Source: BOG-931 sp963781725
GTDB taxonomy: Bacteria; Pseudomonadota; Alphaproteobacteria; Rhizobiales; Xanthobacteraceae
NCBI GenBank assembly: GCA_963781725.1
Contig: CAWAGV010000001.1
Location: 1,612,001-1,676,000 of the forward strand
Direction: 5' to 3'
Length of the DNA: 64,000 nucleotides
Under the pieces are notes generated by a model. It was not told where the DNA came from and did no database searches. It saw nothing but the letters and a program-made list of their open reading frames with translations. Of this stretch, positions 51,687 through 60,881 are shown piece by piece (the stretch's first letter is position 1; each line of letters opens with the position of its first letter). The position numbers and the translations under genes were made by a program.

Positions 51687-53982
51687 GTGGGCTTACAAAA
51701 AAGATTCAAGCTTTATGGGAAGCCAGTCGCAAGTCTTATTCGGAGTGAGGGGGCAAACACGAGCGCGAGCGAAATTGCCGACAATCTGCGTAAGGTTTGG
51801 CTACACGCGTCTAGTCTGCTTTCGAGAGAGCATATCCTTTCGATCGCCGATCAAGCCGTGGTCAGCGGCACGAGCTTTGTGACCACACTCATGGTTGCCC
51901 GCTACAGCGATGCGGGCCAGTTGGGGGTATACGCAGTCGGAATTTCCGTGCTCGTTTCTTTGCTGGCGCTCCAAGATTCTACTCATCTTGCAGCCCTACA
52001 CGATCCAGCGACATTCCTCAGAGTCGGCGCTTGCCGACCGCACAGGTGCCTCCCTGATACTCAGCTTTGTTTTCTCGGTAGGGAGCATATTGGCGCTGAC
52101 CGTTGCGGCAACGGGATTTCTGGGGTGGGAGGCCTACTCCGGTATTGTCATGATAACCTTCGCCGTCGCCGCAGCGTTGCCCTTTGTGCTGACTCGGGAA
52201 TTCGTGCGGCGGGTGGCAATCGCGCGTCTCGAATTGGGCCGCGCGGTTGCTCTGGATCTGGCCGCGAGCGTGACGCAGCTTTCGGCCCTGGCCTGGTTAG
52301 GTTTGAACGGGCGCATGTCAGCCGTCAGTGCATGTGCCGCTCTTGGCGGAGCAAGCGCAGTCGCCGCAGCCGGATCGCTATACTTCACGCGGTCGGAATT
52401 TACGCTTCGCATGCAGAGCGTGCCAGCAATCTTCAGACAAACTTGGGCGCTGGGCAAATGGCTGCTTGCCGGCCGGATAACCGTCCAGGTGCAGGGCTAC
52501 ATCACCTACTGGATCGCGATGACCGTAGCCGGCGCAGTAGTAACCGGCGTGTACGCCGCCTGCATGAGTATCGTGAACATCATAAACCCCATGATATTCG
52601 CCCTCAGCAATGTGATGACAGCCAAGCTCGTGCTTGCCTGGAAGGATGGTGGCGGGCCGGGCCTTTGGCGCGAAGCACTCCGAAACACTGTGCTGATCAG
52701 CGCCACGATGGCGTCGTTCACTCTGATCATCTGGTTCAGCGGCGAACAGATCATGCAGCTCCTATTTCAGGGCAGCGAGTACGCCGGGTATGGCCGGACA
52801 CTCACCGTACTGGCCTTGGCAGCATTCGCGGCTGCGTTGGGCATGCCGGCCTCGTTCGGACTGGCAACAATTGAACGCCCCCGCGCGATAGTTGTCGTCG
52901 GAACGGTCGCGGCGATTCTGACCTCGGTTCTCGTCGGGCTTTTGATGATGAAATGGGATCTGCTGGGCGCGGCTTATGGATTGCTGGCAGGTAACATGGT
53001 CGGCGCCGTCGGACGCTGGGCTGCATTCTTCATTCTTGTTCCGCGTGAGTGTGGCTCGGCGCTTGTCGTCCCGGTGCTTCAAAGCTTTACGAAAGTCTCG
53101 GATGCCGACCATTGGACAATCTCGCGGATCGGCGGCGGCGAGCAAGCAGACGTGTTCATGATCGATCCGAAAGATTCACTGCCGACCTGTGGTGAATACC
53201 GCACATTCGTGACCAAACTTTACAAGCCGGGGTGCGCGTTGACCTTCGATAAAATCCACGCGCAATTCACCTCGTTATCGAACCTGCATGCGGCGCTCAA
53301 TGGTCACAAGATCAATGGCTGGACGATCTTGGTGCCGCGCCCGTTGTACATTTGCAAGTCACCGCTCGCATTTATCATGACCGCAGTTCCCGGCCGCTAT
53401 ATCGACGCGTACGCGTCAAACGATGACGCTCTGACGTCGGAAATGTTGCACGAGGCGGCAGGCGTGTTCGCGAAGGCAATGGAGCTGTGTTGGTCGACCG
53501 GACAGAGGCACGGCGATCTAGGTTTGCGAAACGTTCTCTTCGACATTGAAGCCAAGACGATATCGCTTATTGATGCGGGGACTCGAGAGAGCTGCCGTAC
53601 CTGCAGCGAGGTCGCCAAATTCCCATCGCCGGCAGCATCCGATCTGGCCCATGTGTTGTGCGAAGTCGTAAGAGACGTCACGGATCTGATCGGAAGCACG
53701 CCAGCACGGATGGGAAAGGAAGTCTTTGTTGAAAGCGTTCTGCGCGCGGTCATAGCGAAAATCGGCCCGTTGAAGGAAAAGCGGCAGCTGTTGAGCGAGA
53801 TTTGGGACTGCTTGCAGGAACATCTCGCCGAATGCCTCGAGCCATCATGGTCGTTCAAGGGCGTCTCGCACGGGGTCGTGAGGAAGATCGCGCTCAACAG
53901 GGCGCGCTCGATGCTCGAACGCGTCGTATCGGATAACGACATCTGCGCTAAACACTGCAGCCACGAATTTGATCCAGCCTAG
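51687..53982 (+). CDS. Wzx-like flippase fused to a C-terminal kinase-like domain (frameshifted)
   Basis: Two reading frames together encode one protein. The first runs from GTG 51687 (AGGAG site before it) through HILSIADQAVVSGTSFVTTL and SLLALQDS. The second continues LILQPYTIQRHSSESALADR from about 51982 to 53982. One extra base within 51978-51981 explains the break. The N-terminal 460 residues have about ten or more membrane segments and look like a polysaccharide flippase that moves lipid-linked repeat units. The last 290 or so look like a protein/APH-type kinase: RIGGGEQADVF (nucleotide loop), FVTKLYKP (Lys), RHGDLGLRNVLFD (catalytic loop) and SLIDAGT (metal Asp). The frameshift may be a sequencing error, a mutation or programmed. 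Confidence 0.78.
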
Positions 53983-53996
53983 ATAACGAGGAACAC

Positions 53997-56930
53997 ATGC
54001 TCCACGCCCCCGTTGTCGTCTCTGCTTCGCATCATCCCGCGCAAGCAGGCGTGCTGCCGGCCGAACTGGAATTCTATCGATCCTACGGTTGGTGTCTGCA
54101 TCCTTATTTGACGGTGAGCGAGGCGATCGATCACATTCGCGAAGAGGTCGATAAGCTTGTCATGGCACCCGAGGATTGGCAGAAGTCCGAGGTCGCAACA
54201 AATATATTTCTTCTTTCATGTGGGTTGCTGAATAGCGTCGACGAGTATCTGCGCGGGCCCGCCCTGCGGCTTCCAAGCCGATTGGCGGCGACCATGCCTG
54301 CTCGCGGCGCCGCCTGCCTGGTTGAAACTATCACGGATAGACGATGGATCCGGCGCCGCGTCGTCCGGTGGCGGGAGCACTGGCTTGCCGAACTAAACGA
54401 ATTTCTTTCTCTCATCGTTCGCCGACAGGCTATTGAGGCCGCGCATCTTTCCAAAGCGGCCCGCCGACTTGCGATGCTCGTGCAATCGCCGCTCCCACCC
54501 GATTTGCAGGCCGAGCGCCTCGGCTGCCCCACTCCGTTCAGCCGGCTCGATCTGGCGCACCAGGATTTCCTGGCACTGGGCGACTCCTTCGTGCGGAGAT
54601 TCCCTGAGCGGACGCAACCTATCTTGGTCGTTGGGCTGCGCACTTCGGGTTCCTATTTTGCACCACTCCTGAAAGCTTTTCTTGAAACTGAAGGCTATGA
54701 GCGGGTGCAACTCGTGACTATCGAGCCGAACAAAGGAGTTGGCCGCAGGGAAAAGAGGGAGCTTGAGCGATTCGCAGCGTCCGGTTATTTGGCCCTTATC
54801 GTAGACGATCCTCCGTACACAAGCCGCACGGTGCTCGCCGCCTTGAACATCGCGGACCGAGCGGGATTTGCGCCGCCGGCTCTAAAATTTCTAGCGGCGA
54901 CTCATCCGGCAAAACGTGGATGGTCCAAGTGGCTGCCGCACGACAGCGTAATCACGCTCCAGCCCGAACAATGGCATAAGAGCAAGCTATTGGACCCCAA
55001 AGCGGTAGAGGTCCGATTGACCGAGTATTTCGGCAGCCGAAATCGTGTCCGCATCTCGGTTGACGGTGCAGATGGCGGCGCGAAAGCATTTAATGCCCGC
55101 CTGCAAGGCGTAGCGTCTGATGAACGAGGCGTGCGTCTGAAGCGCGTATTCGAGGTGAAACTTGAGACACCTGAGGGCGAAAAGCAGACCAAATACGTTC
55201 TGGCGAAAAGCGTCGGTTGGGGGTGGTTGGGCTACCACGCCTTTCTGATTGGGCAGAAGCTCGCCGGATATGTACCTCCGATCCTCGGGCTACGCGATGG
55301 CATCCTGTACATGGAATGGATTCCGCAGCGCGCGTTTAGACCGGACACGAAGCGCGCCGAGCTCGTTTCGGTCTCCGCCTCGTATGTGGCCGCGAGGGCT
55401 GTTCAATTGAAGCTAAAATGCGACAAGGCGAGCAGCATAGATTTAAAGCGCTATGACAACGGCATTCGGTTGCTGGAAAAGGTGCTGAGCAGGGCCCATG
55501 GTCAGGTGCTCACGAACCTGTTGATGCGATCACGCGTCGGTCAAAAATTGCGGGAACGGCCATGCCCGTGTCCCACTCTCATAGACGGCAATATGCATCG
55601 CGATGAATGGATATCAGGACCACGCGGGCCGCTAAAGGTCGATTATGAACACCACGGCATGGGAAAGGCCGCGCTGAATCTGACTGACCCTGCTTATGAC
55701 CTGGCAGATACGATCTTAAATTTGGCACTCTCACCGGAGGAAGAGTACGATTTTATAACAAAATATATCGCAGAATCCGGCGACGATACCGTGAAGCGGC
55801 GTCTATTCATGTACAAACTGCTCGCCGGCCTTTGGGCGATGAACGAGGTCCAGGAGCAACTCTTCGCTTCGCCGCGCGGCGGTGATGCACAGCGGGCCTA
55901 TCATCAGCGCTTCATGAATGCCTGGAACTTCCTGACCGTACAAACCGCTTACCATTGCGGCGCGCTGTGCCAACCACGGACGGAGTTGCGCTGGCGCGCT
56001 CCGCTTATTGCGCTGGACATTGATGGTGTCATCGATCGGCGGCTGTTCGGCTTTCCTTGTACGACCGCAGCCGGCATGAAGGCGCTCTCGCTACTCAGCG
56101 CACATGAGCTGTCTGTTGCCCTGAATACTGCGCGCTCCGCTGCGGAGGTCAAGGACTACTGCAAAGCCTACTCCTTGGCTGGCGGCATCGCAGAGCACGG
56201 CAGTTATCTTTGGGACGCCGTGCGTCAGCGCGAAAAAATCCTCATCAGCGCGGAGGCAGCGCGGCAGCTGAAGGAGGTGAGAGAGTACTTGCAACTCATC
56301 CCGGGAGTGTTCCTCGACGATCGTCACCAATATTCCATTCGAGCGTTCACCTACCGGGACAAGCCACTAGGATTGATCCAGTCGCTGCTCAGCGTCGCGC
56401 GCGCATCCAGCATCGGCGATGGCGCGCTGGGCCCCATCTCAACTCAGATTGTGCACGAGCTGCTGGTCGATCTGAATCTCGATCGGTTGACTTTCCATCA
56501 CACACCGATCGATACAGCCATCGTAGCCAAGGAAACCGATAAAGGAACAGGCCTTACCGCACTTCGGGACTGGGTACTGTCAGAAGATGCTGAGACGATT
56601 GCGGTCGGCGATGGCGAAGCTGATTTGGCCATGTTTCGCGTTGCCAGTCTCAGTTTCGCGCCCGCCAACGTTGCTTGCGGACGCCAGGCGCGGCTTCTCG
56701 GGTGCCAGATCGCTTCTTGTCATGATCAGCAGGGTCTCCTCGAAATTGTCCGCAAAATCTTGCATCCCGACGATGGTCACTGTCTGCGGTGTCGACAGGA
56801 CGAGGTGTCCTTGCAATGCGGTGACGATCTGTTTCTTTCGCTGTTGCAGGCGGCCGACCGAAAGTGGGGCGCAAACCTGCTCACGGCGATGTTAGATCCT
56901 ATCTCTTACAGATTCTTCATTCGTTCCTAG
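53997..56930 (+). CDS. Triple fusion: PRTase-like, APH kinase-like and HAD phosphatase domains
   Basis: I know no named family for this 977-aa protein. After a helical N-terminus (1-200), residues 205-300 look like a type I phosphoribosyltransferase (ILVVGLRTSGSYFAPLL and a PRPP-loop-like LIVDDPPYTSRTV at 267-279). Residues about 375-640 look like an aminoglycoside-phosphotransferase-type kinase, with Lys404 (YVLAK), a variant catalytic loop DGNMHRDEW (530-538) and a metal Asp in KVDYE (549). Residues 668-900 are a Cof-type HAD phosphatase: DIDG nucleophile (Asp674, Asp676), NTARS, Lys849 and GDGEAD. A Cys-containing tail follows. An ACGAGGAA site precedes the ATG, 14 bases after the flippase-kinase gene. 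Synthesis or editing of a phosphorylated sugar for the polymer is inferred. Confidence 0.85.
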   Translation: MLHAPVVVSASHHPAQAGVLPAELEFYRSYGWCLHPYLTVSEAIDHIREEVDKLVMAPEDWQKSEVATNIFLLSCGLLNSVDEYLRGPALRLPSRLAATMPARGAACLVETITDRRWIRRRVVRWREHWLAELNEFLSLIVRRQAIEAAHLSKAARRLAMLVQSPLPPDLQAERLGCPTPFSRLDLAHQDFLALGDSFVRRFPERTQPILVVGLRTSGSYFAPLLKAFLETEGYERVQLVTIEPNKGVGRREKRELERFAASGYLALIVDDPPYTSRTVLAALNIADRAGFAPPALKFLAATHPAKRGWSKWLPHDSVITLQPEQWHKSKLLDPKAVEVRLTEYFGSRNRVRISVDGADGGAKAFNARLQGVASDERGVRLKRVFEVKLETPEGEKQTKYVLAKSVGWGWLGYHAFLIGQKLAGYVPPILGLRDGILYMEWIPQRAFRPDTKRAELVSVSASYVAARAVQLKLKCDKASSIDLKRYDNGIRLLEKVLSRAHGQVLTNLLMRSRVGQKLRERPCPCPTLIDGNMHRDEWISGPRGPLKVDYEHHGMGKAALNLTDPAYDLADTILNLALSPEEEYDFITKYIAESGDDTVKRRLFMYKLLAGLWAMNEVQEQLFASPRGGDAQRAYHQRFMNAWNFLTVQTAYHCGALCQPRTELRWRAPLIALDIDGVIDRRLFGFPCTTAAGMKALSLLSAHELSVALNTARSAAEVKDYCKAYSLAGGIAEHGSYLWDAVRQREKILISAEAARQLKEVREYLQLIPGVFLDDRHQYSIRAFTYRDKPLGLIQSLLSVARASSIGDGALGPISTQIVHELLVDLNLDRLTFHHTPIDTAIVAKETDKGTGLTALRDWVLSEDAETIAVGDGEADLAMFRVASLSFAPANVACGRQARLLGCQIASCHDQQGLLEIVRKILHPDDGHCLRCRQDEVSLQCGDDLFLSLLQAADRKWGANLLTAMLDPISYRFFIRS

Positions 56931-57018
56931 CGAGGCACTTCATTCCTATCGTGACCGTCCAATATCGGCAAACGATTTGGAACACCGCAATGCCCATGGC
57001 CCGAAAGAGCGCTGCGAA

Positions 57019-58278
57019 ATGACGAGCACCGCGTGGGATAACAGATCCGCCGCGTCAACGGCCGAGGCCCTGCAGGAAAGAACGCTCGGCCGATGGCTGG
57101 CGCCTCTGGTAACACTTGCCGCCGTTCTCTATAATTTCGTGCTTTGCTTCGTGAACACGAAGTTGTTCGGCATCAGCCCCAGCATTGTCATCTCGGCCGA
57201 GATTGCACTGATCGGGATAGCACTCTGCCTTGTTTGCCACCGCAACAGCACATTATATGCTGTACTCCTGCTGTTGGCGGCTTATTTTTATGCCGTGATG
57301 GTCTTTCGCTCCGAATTTGACGCTAAAATCATACGCGACATTCTTATACCAATCTCATTTTTCTTCTTGGCCCGCAGTCTTGGCTCGCTTCGCTCGGCTG
57401 ACAGACTGGTGACGGCCTTGATTGTCATCGCGTTCGGCGCCGCCATTTTCGAATGGCTGGCACTTGAAACCTACCTCCAATATTTCGACGTAAGCCGCTA
57501 TTACATCGCGCGAGGCACCGCGACGGAGGGGGAGCATCAATACTTCCAGGGATTCTTCAATAGCACCCGCTTTGCAAATCGTACCCTGCTGCCATTTCTC
57601 GGAGATCACAGAGTATCGGGGGTGTTCCTCGAAGCGCCTTCCGTCGGCAACTTCGGCACGATCGTCTTTGCGTGGATGTTGTTGCGTGACCGCAAGCGCT
57701 CTTTCGCTTTCATTGCAAAGACAGTCGCTATCGTGGCGATTATAGTGCTGGCCGACGCGCGGTTCGGCTTGTTTTTCGGCCTTTTGACGTTGGTGCTTTT
57801 TGGTATCAGCCGCGTCATTCGCCCAACGATGCTTTTTATCGCGCCATTTTTGGCGATGATTGCGCTTGTGACTTATGCTGGCGTCGAGGGACGTGAAGCG
57901 TTTAGCAACGAGATGTCAGGACGGTTCTTGTACGCAGGGCAAATTCTTTCCGGCATCGATCTGTCGCAAATATTTGGATTGCAAGCGAGCGACATGAGCA
58001 CCGGCGTGCGCTTCGCATCGGATCCGGTCAACGATTCGGCGTACACCTATGTACTTGTTAAGCTTGGAATAGTTGGCGCTGCCGCTTTATGGGGTTTGTT
58101 CGTGTACGCTCCGGTCCCGGACCTGGACGCTTGGCGCTTCAAAATCGTGGTTGCGTTTTATTATATCCTGGTGCTGACCATCGCCGCATCGGCATTTACA
58201 ATAAAGACGGCCGCGCTGTTGTGGTTCCTGTACGGCACATTGAACAATCCAAATCGGAACATCTCGCACGTGGCCTAA
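57019..58278 (+). CDS. Wzy-like polysaccharide polymerase / O-antigen ligase-type membrane protein
   Basis: The 419-aa protein (from ATG 57019) is very hydrophobic, with about ten segments and one larger periplasmic loop (about FEWLALETYLQYFDVSRYYI to RVSGVFLEAPSVGNFG). This layout matches Wzy polymerases, which join repeat units at the outer face of the inner membrane. Conservation in the family is poor, so the call rests on topology and context. An alternative start is TTG 56977. It follows the triple-fusion gene by 88 bases. Confidence 0.8.
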   Translation: MTSTAWDNRSAASTAEALQERTLGRWLAPLVTLAAVLYNFVLCFVNTKLFGISPSIVISAEIALIGIALCLVCHRNSTLYAVLLLLAAYFYAVMVFRSEFDAKIIRDILIPISFFFLARSLGSLRSADRLVTALIVIAFGAAIFEWLALETYLQYFDVSRYYIARGTATEGEHQYFQGFFNSTRFANRTLLPFLGDHRVSGVFLEAPSVGNFGTIVFAWMLLRDRKRSFAFIAKTVAIVAIIVLADARFGLFFGLLTLVLFGISRVIRPTMLFIAPFLAMIALVTYAGVEGREAFSNEMSGRFLYAGQILSGIDLSQIFGLQASDMSTGVRFASDPVNDSAYTYVLVKLGIVGAAALWGLFVYAPVPDLDAWRFKIVVAFYYILVLTIAASAFTIKTAALLWFLYGTLNNPNRNISHVA

Positions 58279-58654
58279 GCTTTTGGCCGTAGACCGGACC
58301 GGCGCGCGCCAAGGTTGTTGTTCCAAGGCTCGTGCACTTATCCCTACGAGTCCGAATACCTCCAATGGCCAATAGCCATTCGAGTTAAAGGCCACGCTTA
58401 AAATCTTTTTATTCGGCCAAAGTTGAACAGTATTCTTTGTCGCGGAATGCTTTGATCATCTGCGTCTCAATTTGTCGCACGGGTGCATTTAGTGTCAGTT
58501 GAAGGTGTCGATCGAAAATCCTCCATCCTTTCTGTCGGTTCTGCGGTGGTAGGCGCTGTTCGTCTGACCAGGGTCCGCCGCTCCGCAAACGAACATAATC
58601 GACGTCGATTGCCACAACGAGGACGACGAGGATCGCGATCTCAATGAGGCGCTC
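58279..58654. other. Intergenic region before the methyltransferase-like gene, 376 bp
   Basis: This contains copy 2 of the 21-bp motif (58367-58387) and otherwise no gene that I can support. It is AT-rich near 58390-58440. A promoter for the following gene is likely. Confidence 0.5.
58367..58387 (+). promoter_or_regulatory. Locus-specific 21-bp motif, copy 2
   Basis: GGCCAATAGCCATT-CGAGTTA, differing from copy 1 at three positions. Here AATGGC (58364-58369) and GCCATT (58375-58380) also make a six-base inverted repeat around CAATA. It is 268 bases upstream of the methyltransferase-like gene. Confidence 0.4.
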
Positions 58655-59590
58655 ATGAATTTACGACTGAAGCCTCTGGCAAAAGGCGCCATCGGCACTC
58701 TGCACCGACTGGCGCTTCGCGCCGGGGTCGTTGTCCTGCCAAACCATTACTACACGCCGGTCGCAGACGTTCACGAACTTCGAAAAATGCAAAGATTTTG
58801 GGCCAAGCGATCGTCGATGATTGGCGTCGACATGGATGTCGTTGCGCAGGGCAATAACTTGCGGGATATGGTCAAGCCGTACGAGCAGGAGTACCGCGGC
58901 AACTCCGCGTATAAGGAAGCCGCCTCGAACGGCTTTGGCCCCGGATTTGGTTACATTGAGGCGCAATGCCTGCATGGAGTCATTCGTGCACTCAAACCCG
59001 GTAGAATTTGCGAAATCGGCTCTGGCGTTTCAACATTTTGCGCGCTCCGCGCGCTGGCGCTTAACGAAAAGGAAGGGCATCACGCGAGGATGACGTGTAT
59101 CGAACCCAATCCGAGTAATTTTCTGCGCGAAATCCGGAGTCAAAAGATTGATCTTATCGAAGCACCGGTACAGGCCCTTGATCCCGAATTTTTTTGCAGC
59201 CTGAACGCAGGTGACCTTCTTTTCATCGATTCTACGCACGCCATCAAACCCGGCGGAGACGTCATTTACCTGTATCTCGAAGTTATCCCGCGGCTAAAGG
59301 CCGGCGTTATCGTGCATATCCACGACATTTATCTTCCATATCTTTATCAGCGCGATCTGCTGCATCTGCGGAGTCTTTTCCAATGGTCTGAAACGGCCCT
59401 GCTGCTCGCTCTCCTCACATACAACAACCGCTTAAGCGTGCTTTTTTGTCTAAGCCTGCTGCACTATGACACTCCGGAATTGTTGGCCAGCGTTTTCCCC
59501 GAACACATGCCTCAGCCCGCAAAAAACGGTCTGTGCGAGTCAACGGCGGCAGGATATTTCCCATCGTCGATCTACCTGCGAACAAGCTGA
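58655..59590 (+). CDS. Class I SAM-dependent methyltransferase-like protein
   Basis: The 311-aa protein has a Rossmann-like methyltransferase core: motif I CEIGSGVSTFCAL, an acidic end of strand 2 in TCIEPNPSNFLREI and a motif near LLFIDSTHAIKPGGDVIYLYLE. A GAGGCGCTC ribosome site precedes the ATG. In polysaccharide loci such enzymes methylate sugars, but similar proteins of this subgroup have no proven substrate. The N-terminal 90 residues (KPLAKGAIGTLHRLALRAG) are amphipathic and could touch the membrane. It is convergent with the GH5 gene. Confidence 0.8.
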   Translation: MNLRLKPLAKGAIGTLHRLALRAGVVVLPNHYYTPVADVHELRKMQRFWAKRSSMIGVDMDVVAQGNNLRDMVKPYEQEYRGNSAYKEAASNGFGPGFGYIEAQCLHGVIRALKPGRICEIGSGVSTFCALRALALNEKEGHHARMTCIEPNPSNFLREIRSQKIDLIEAPVQALDPEFFCSLNAGDLLFIDSTHAIKPGGDVIYLYLEVIPRLKAGVIVHIHDIYLPYLYQRDLLHLRSLFQWSETALLLALLTYNNRLSVLFCLSLLHYDTPELLASVFPEHMPQPAKNGLCESTAAGYFPSSIYLRTS

Positions 59591-59760
59591 GTGCAGCGCC
59601 TGGTCGCGTGATGTGTGGGTTTGTCGGCGTTCGACGAATTTCGGAATTTCCATATACCATTTGCACAGCGCCGTCCCCTATGTGTGACAAGCGCGGACGT
59701 CGGCGGATCTTTGGCAACGTCGGCGCTTCGGGCAGCAGGATTGGGAACCGCCGGACATGC

Positions 59761-59808
59761 GGCGTGGTGGGACTTGGGCGTGGTGGGACTTGGGCGTGGT
59801 GGGACTTG
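59761..59808. repeat. Perfect tandem repeat, 3 x 16 bp
   Basis: The unit GGCGTGGTGGGACTTG occurs three times without a mismatch, in the short gap between the convergent methyltransferase-like and GH5 genes. It is likely variable in copy number. There are no spacers, so it is not a CRISPR. Confidence 0.9.
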
Positions 59809-59819
59809 CAGGAAGGATA

Positions 59820-60881
59820 CTACGGCGACAGCATTCCATAATCCTTCGCCAGCACAGCCATGATCGGCGCGTCGACCCCATTCTTCGGTTCCGTCGAAAG
59901 CGCATAGTTCCCCCACCAGGGCCCGCCTGCCCAATAGGTCCACGGGATCTTTTCCCGTGCCAAATATACGAGCAGCCGTTGTGCCAGCTCGAGCCAACGC
60001 GCATCGTTATTGGGAACGCCGAATTCAGTGATGATCACCTTGAGCTGATGCTGCTTTGACCATTCGACAAAAGGGCGTACCCATTCGACGCCGCGATCCG
60101 GCGAGGCGCCATTGAGCGCATAGCCGACCTTGTAAGTTCCGGTGTGATCGATATCAAAATATTGATGTGCCTCATACATGATCCGGCCGGCAGGGTCGTC
60201 GAGCAGAAAGTCATCGTTGTACCGCCGCCATTTGCTGGCTTCGCTCCACTGATCGCCGGGAGCCAGCACCAGCCGCGTGCGATCTGCCTTTCGGATCGCA
60301 TCGAGTCCAGCTTGCGCGGTTTGCTTCCACATGCCGTTGGAATCATGCGGCTCGTTCATCAGACTGAGCGCATATACCGCATCATTGCCGGCGAATGCGG
60401 CCGCCACCTTATACGAGAAATCGGCAAATGCATCGATCGGCACGCCGGGTGTGCCAATGAGCGTCTCGTTGCCGCCGAGACGATAGCGGCCGAAATTGTG
60501 CGGTGACAGGATGACCCGAATGTCACGCGCTCGCGCGGCCGCAAGAAAATTGTTGATGCGGCCGAGTTCGGCACTGTCGAGTTCTCCGAAGAGCGAATGC
60601 TGGAGCCGCTCCCAGAGGTACGGCAAGCGCGCCACTGCAAAGCCCTTGCTCGCGTAGTAATCGAGATCCTCCGATGACGGATAGATATAATCCTTCCCGT
60701 AGACGCCGGGCTTGCGTTCGTCGTTGAGCGCGGCGCTCGAAAGATTGATGCCGCGCGCAAAAATCGCGCCGCTCGAGGCCGATACAGGCTCCGCCCAGGC
60801 GTGTCCACAACTCAGAAACAACGCCAGCGCGCCAACGATGGAGAACGTGCGAGGAGCGTCGCCTGAGCGCCACCTCGTCAT
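59820..60881 (-). CDS. Glycoside hydrolase family 5 (endoglucanase-like), secreted
   Basis: The 353-aa protein has a signal peptide (TFSIVGALALFLSCGHAWA, cleavage near residue 30) and a GH5 TIM barrel. The acid/base Glu177 is in LMNEPHD, the nucleophile Glu286 is in VIITEFGVP, and PHNFGRYRL is typical of the barrel start. It should cut beta-linked glucans or similar polymers in the periplasm or outside. In a polysaccharide locus it may trim or free the polymer, as BcsZ or ExoK-type enzymes do. Its start overlaps the deacetylase stop by four bases. Confidence 0.9.
   Translation of the reverse strand: MTRWRSGDAPRTFSIVGALALFLSCGHAWAEPVSASSGAIFARGINLSSAALNDERKPGVYGKDYIYPSSEDLDYYASKGFAVARLPYLWERLQHSLFGELDSAELGRINNFLAAARARDIRVILSPHNFGRYRLGGNETLIGTPGVPIDAFADFSYKVAAAFAGNDAVYALSLMNEPHDSNGMWKQTAQAGLDAIRKADRTRLVLAPGDQWSEASKWRRYNDDFLLDDPAGRIMYEAHQYFDIDHTGTYKVGYALNGASPDRGVEWVRPFVEWSKQHQLKVIITEFGVPNNDARWLELAQRLLVYLAREKIPWTYWAGGPWWGNYALSTEPKNGVDAPIMAVLAKDYGMLSP

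Noticed and set aside
59761..59808. Possible CRISPR array
   Set aside because: The three units are directly adjacent with no spacers and no cas genes are present.
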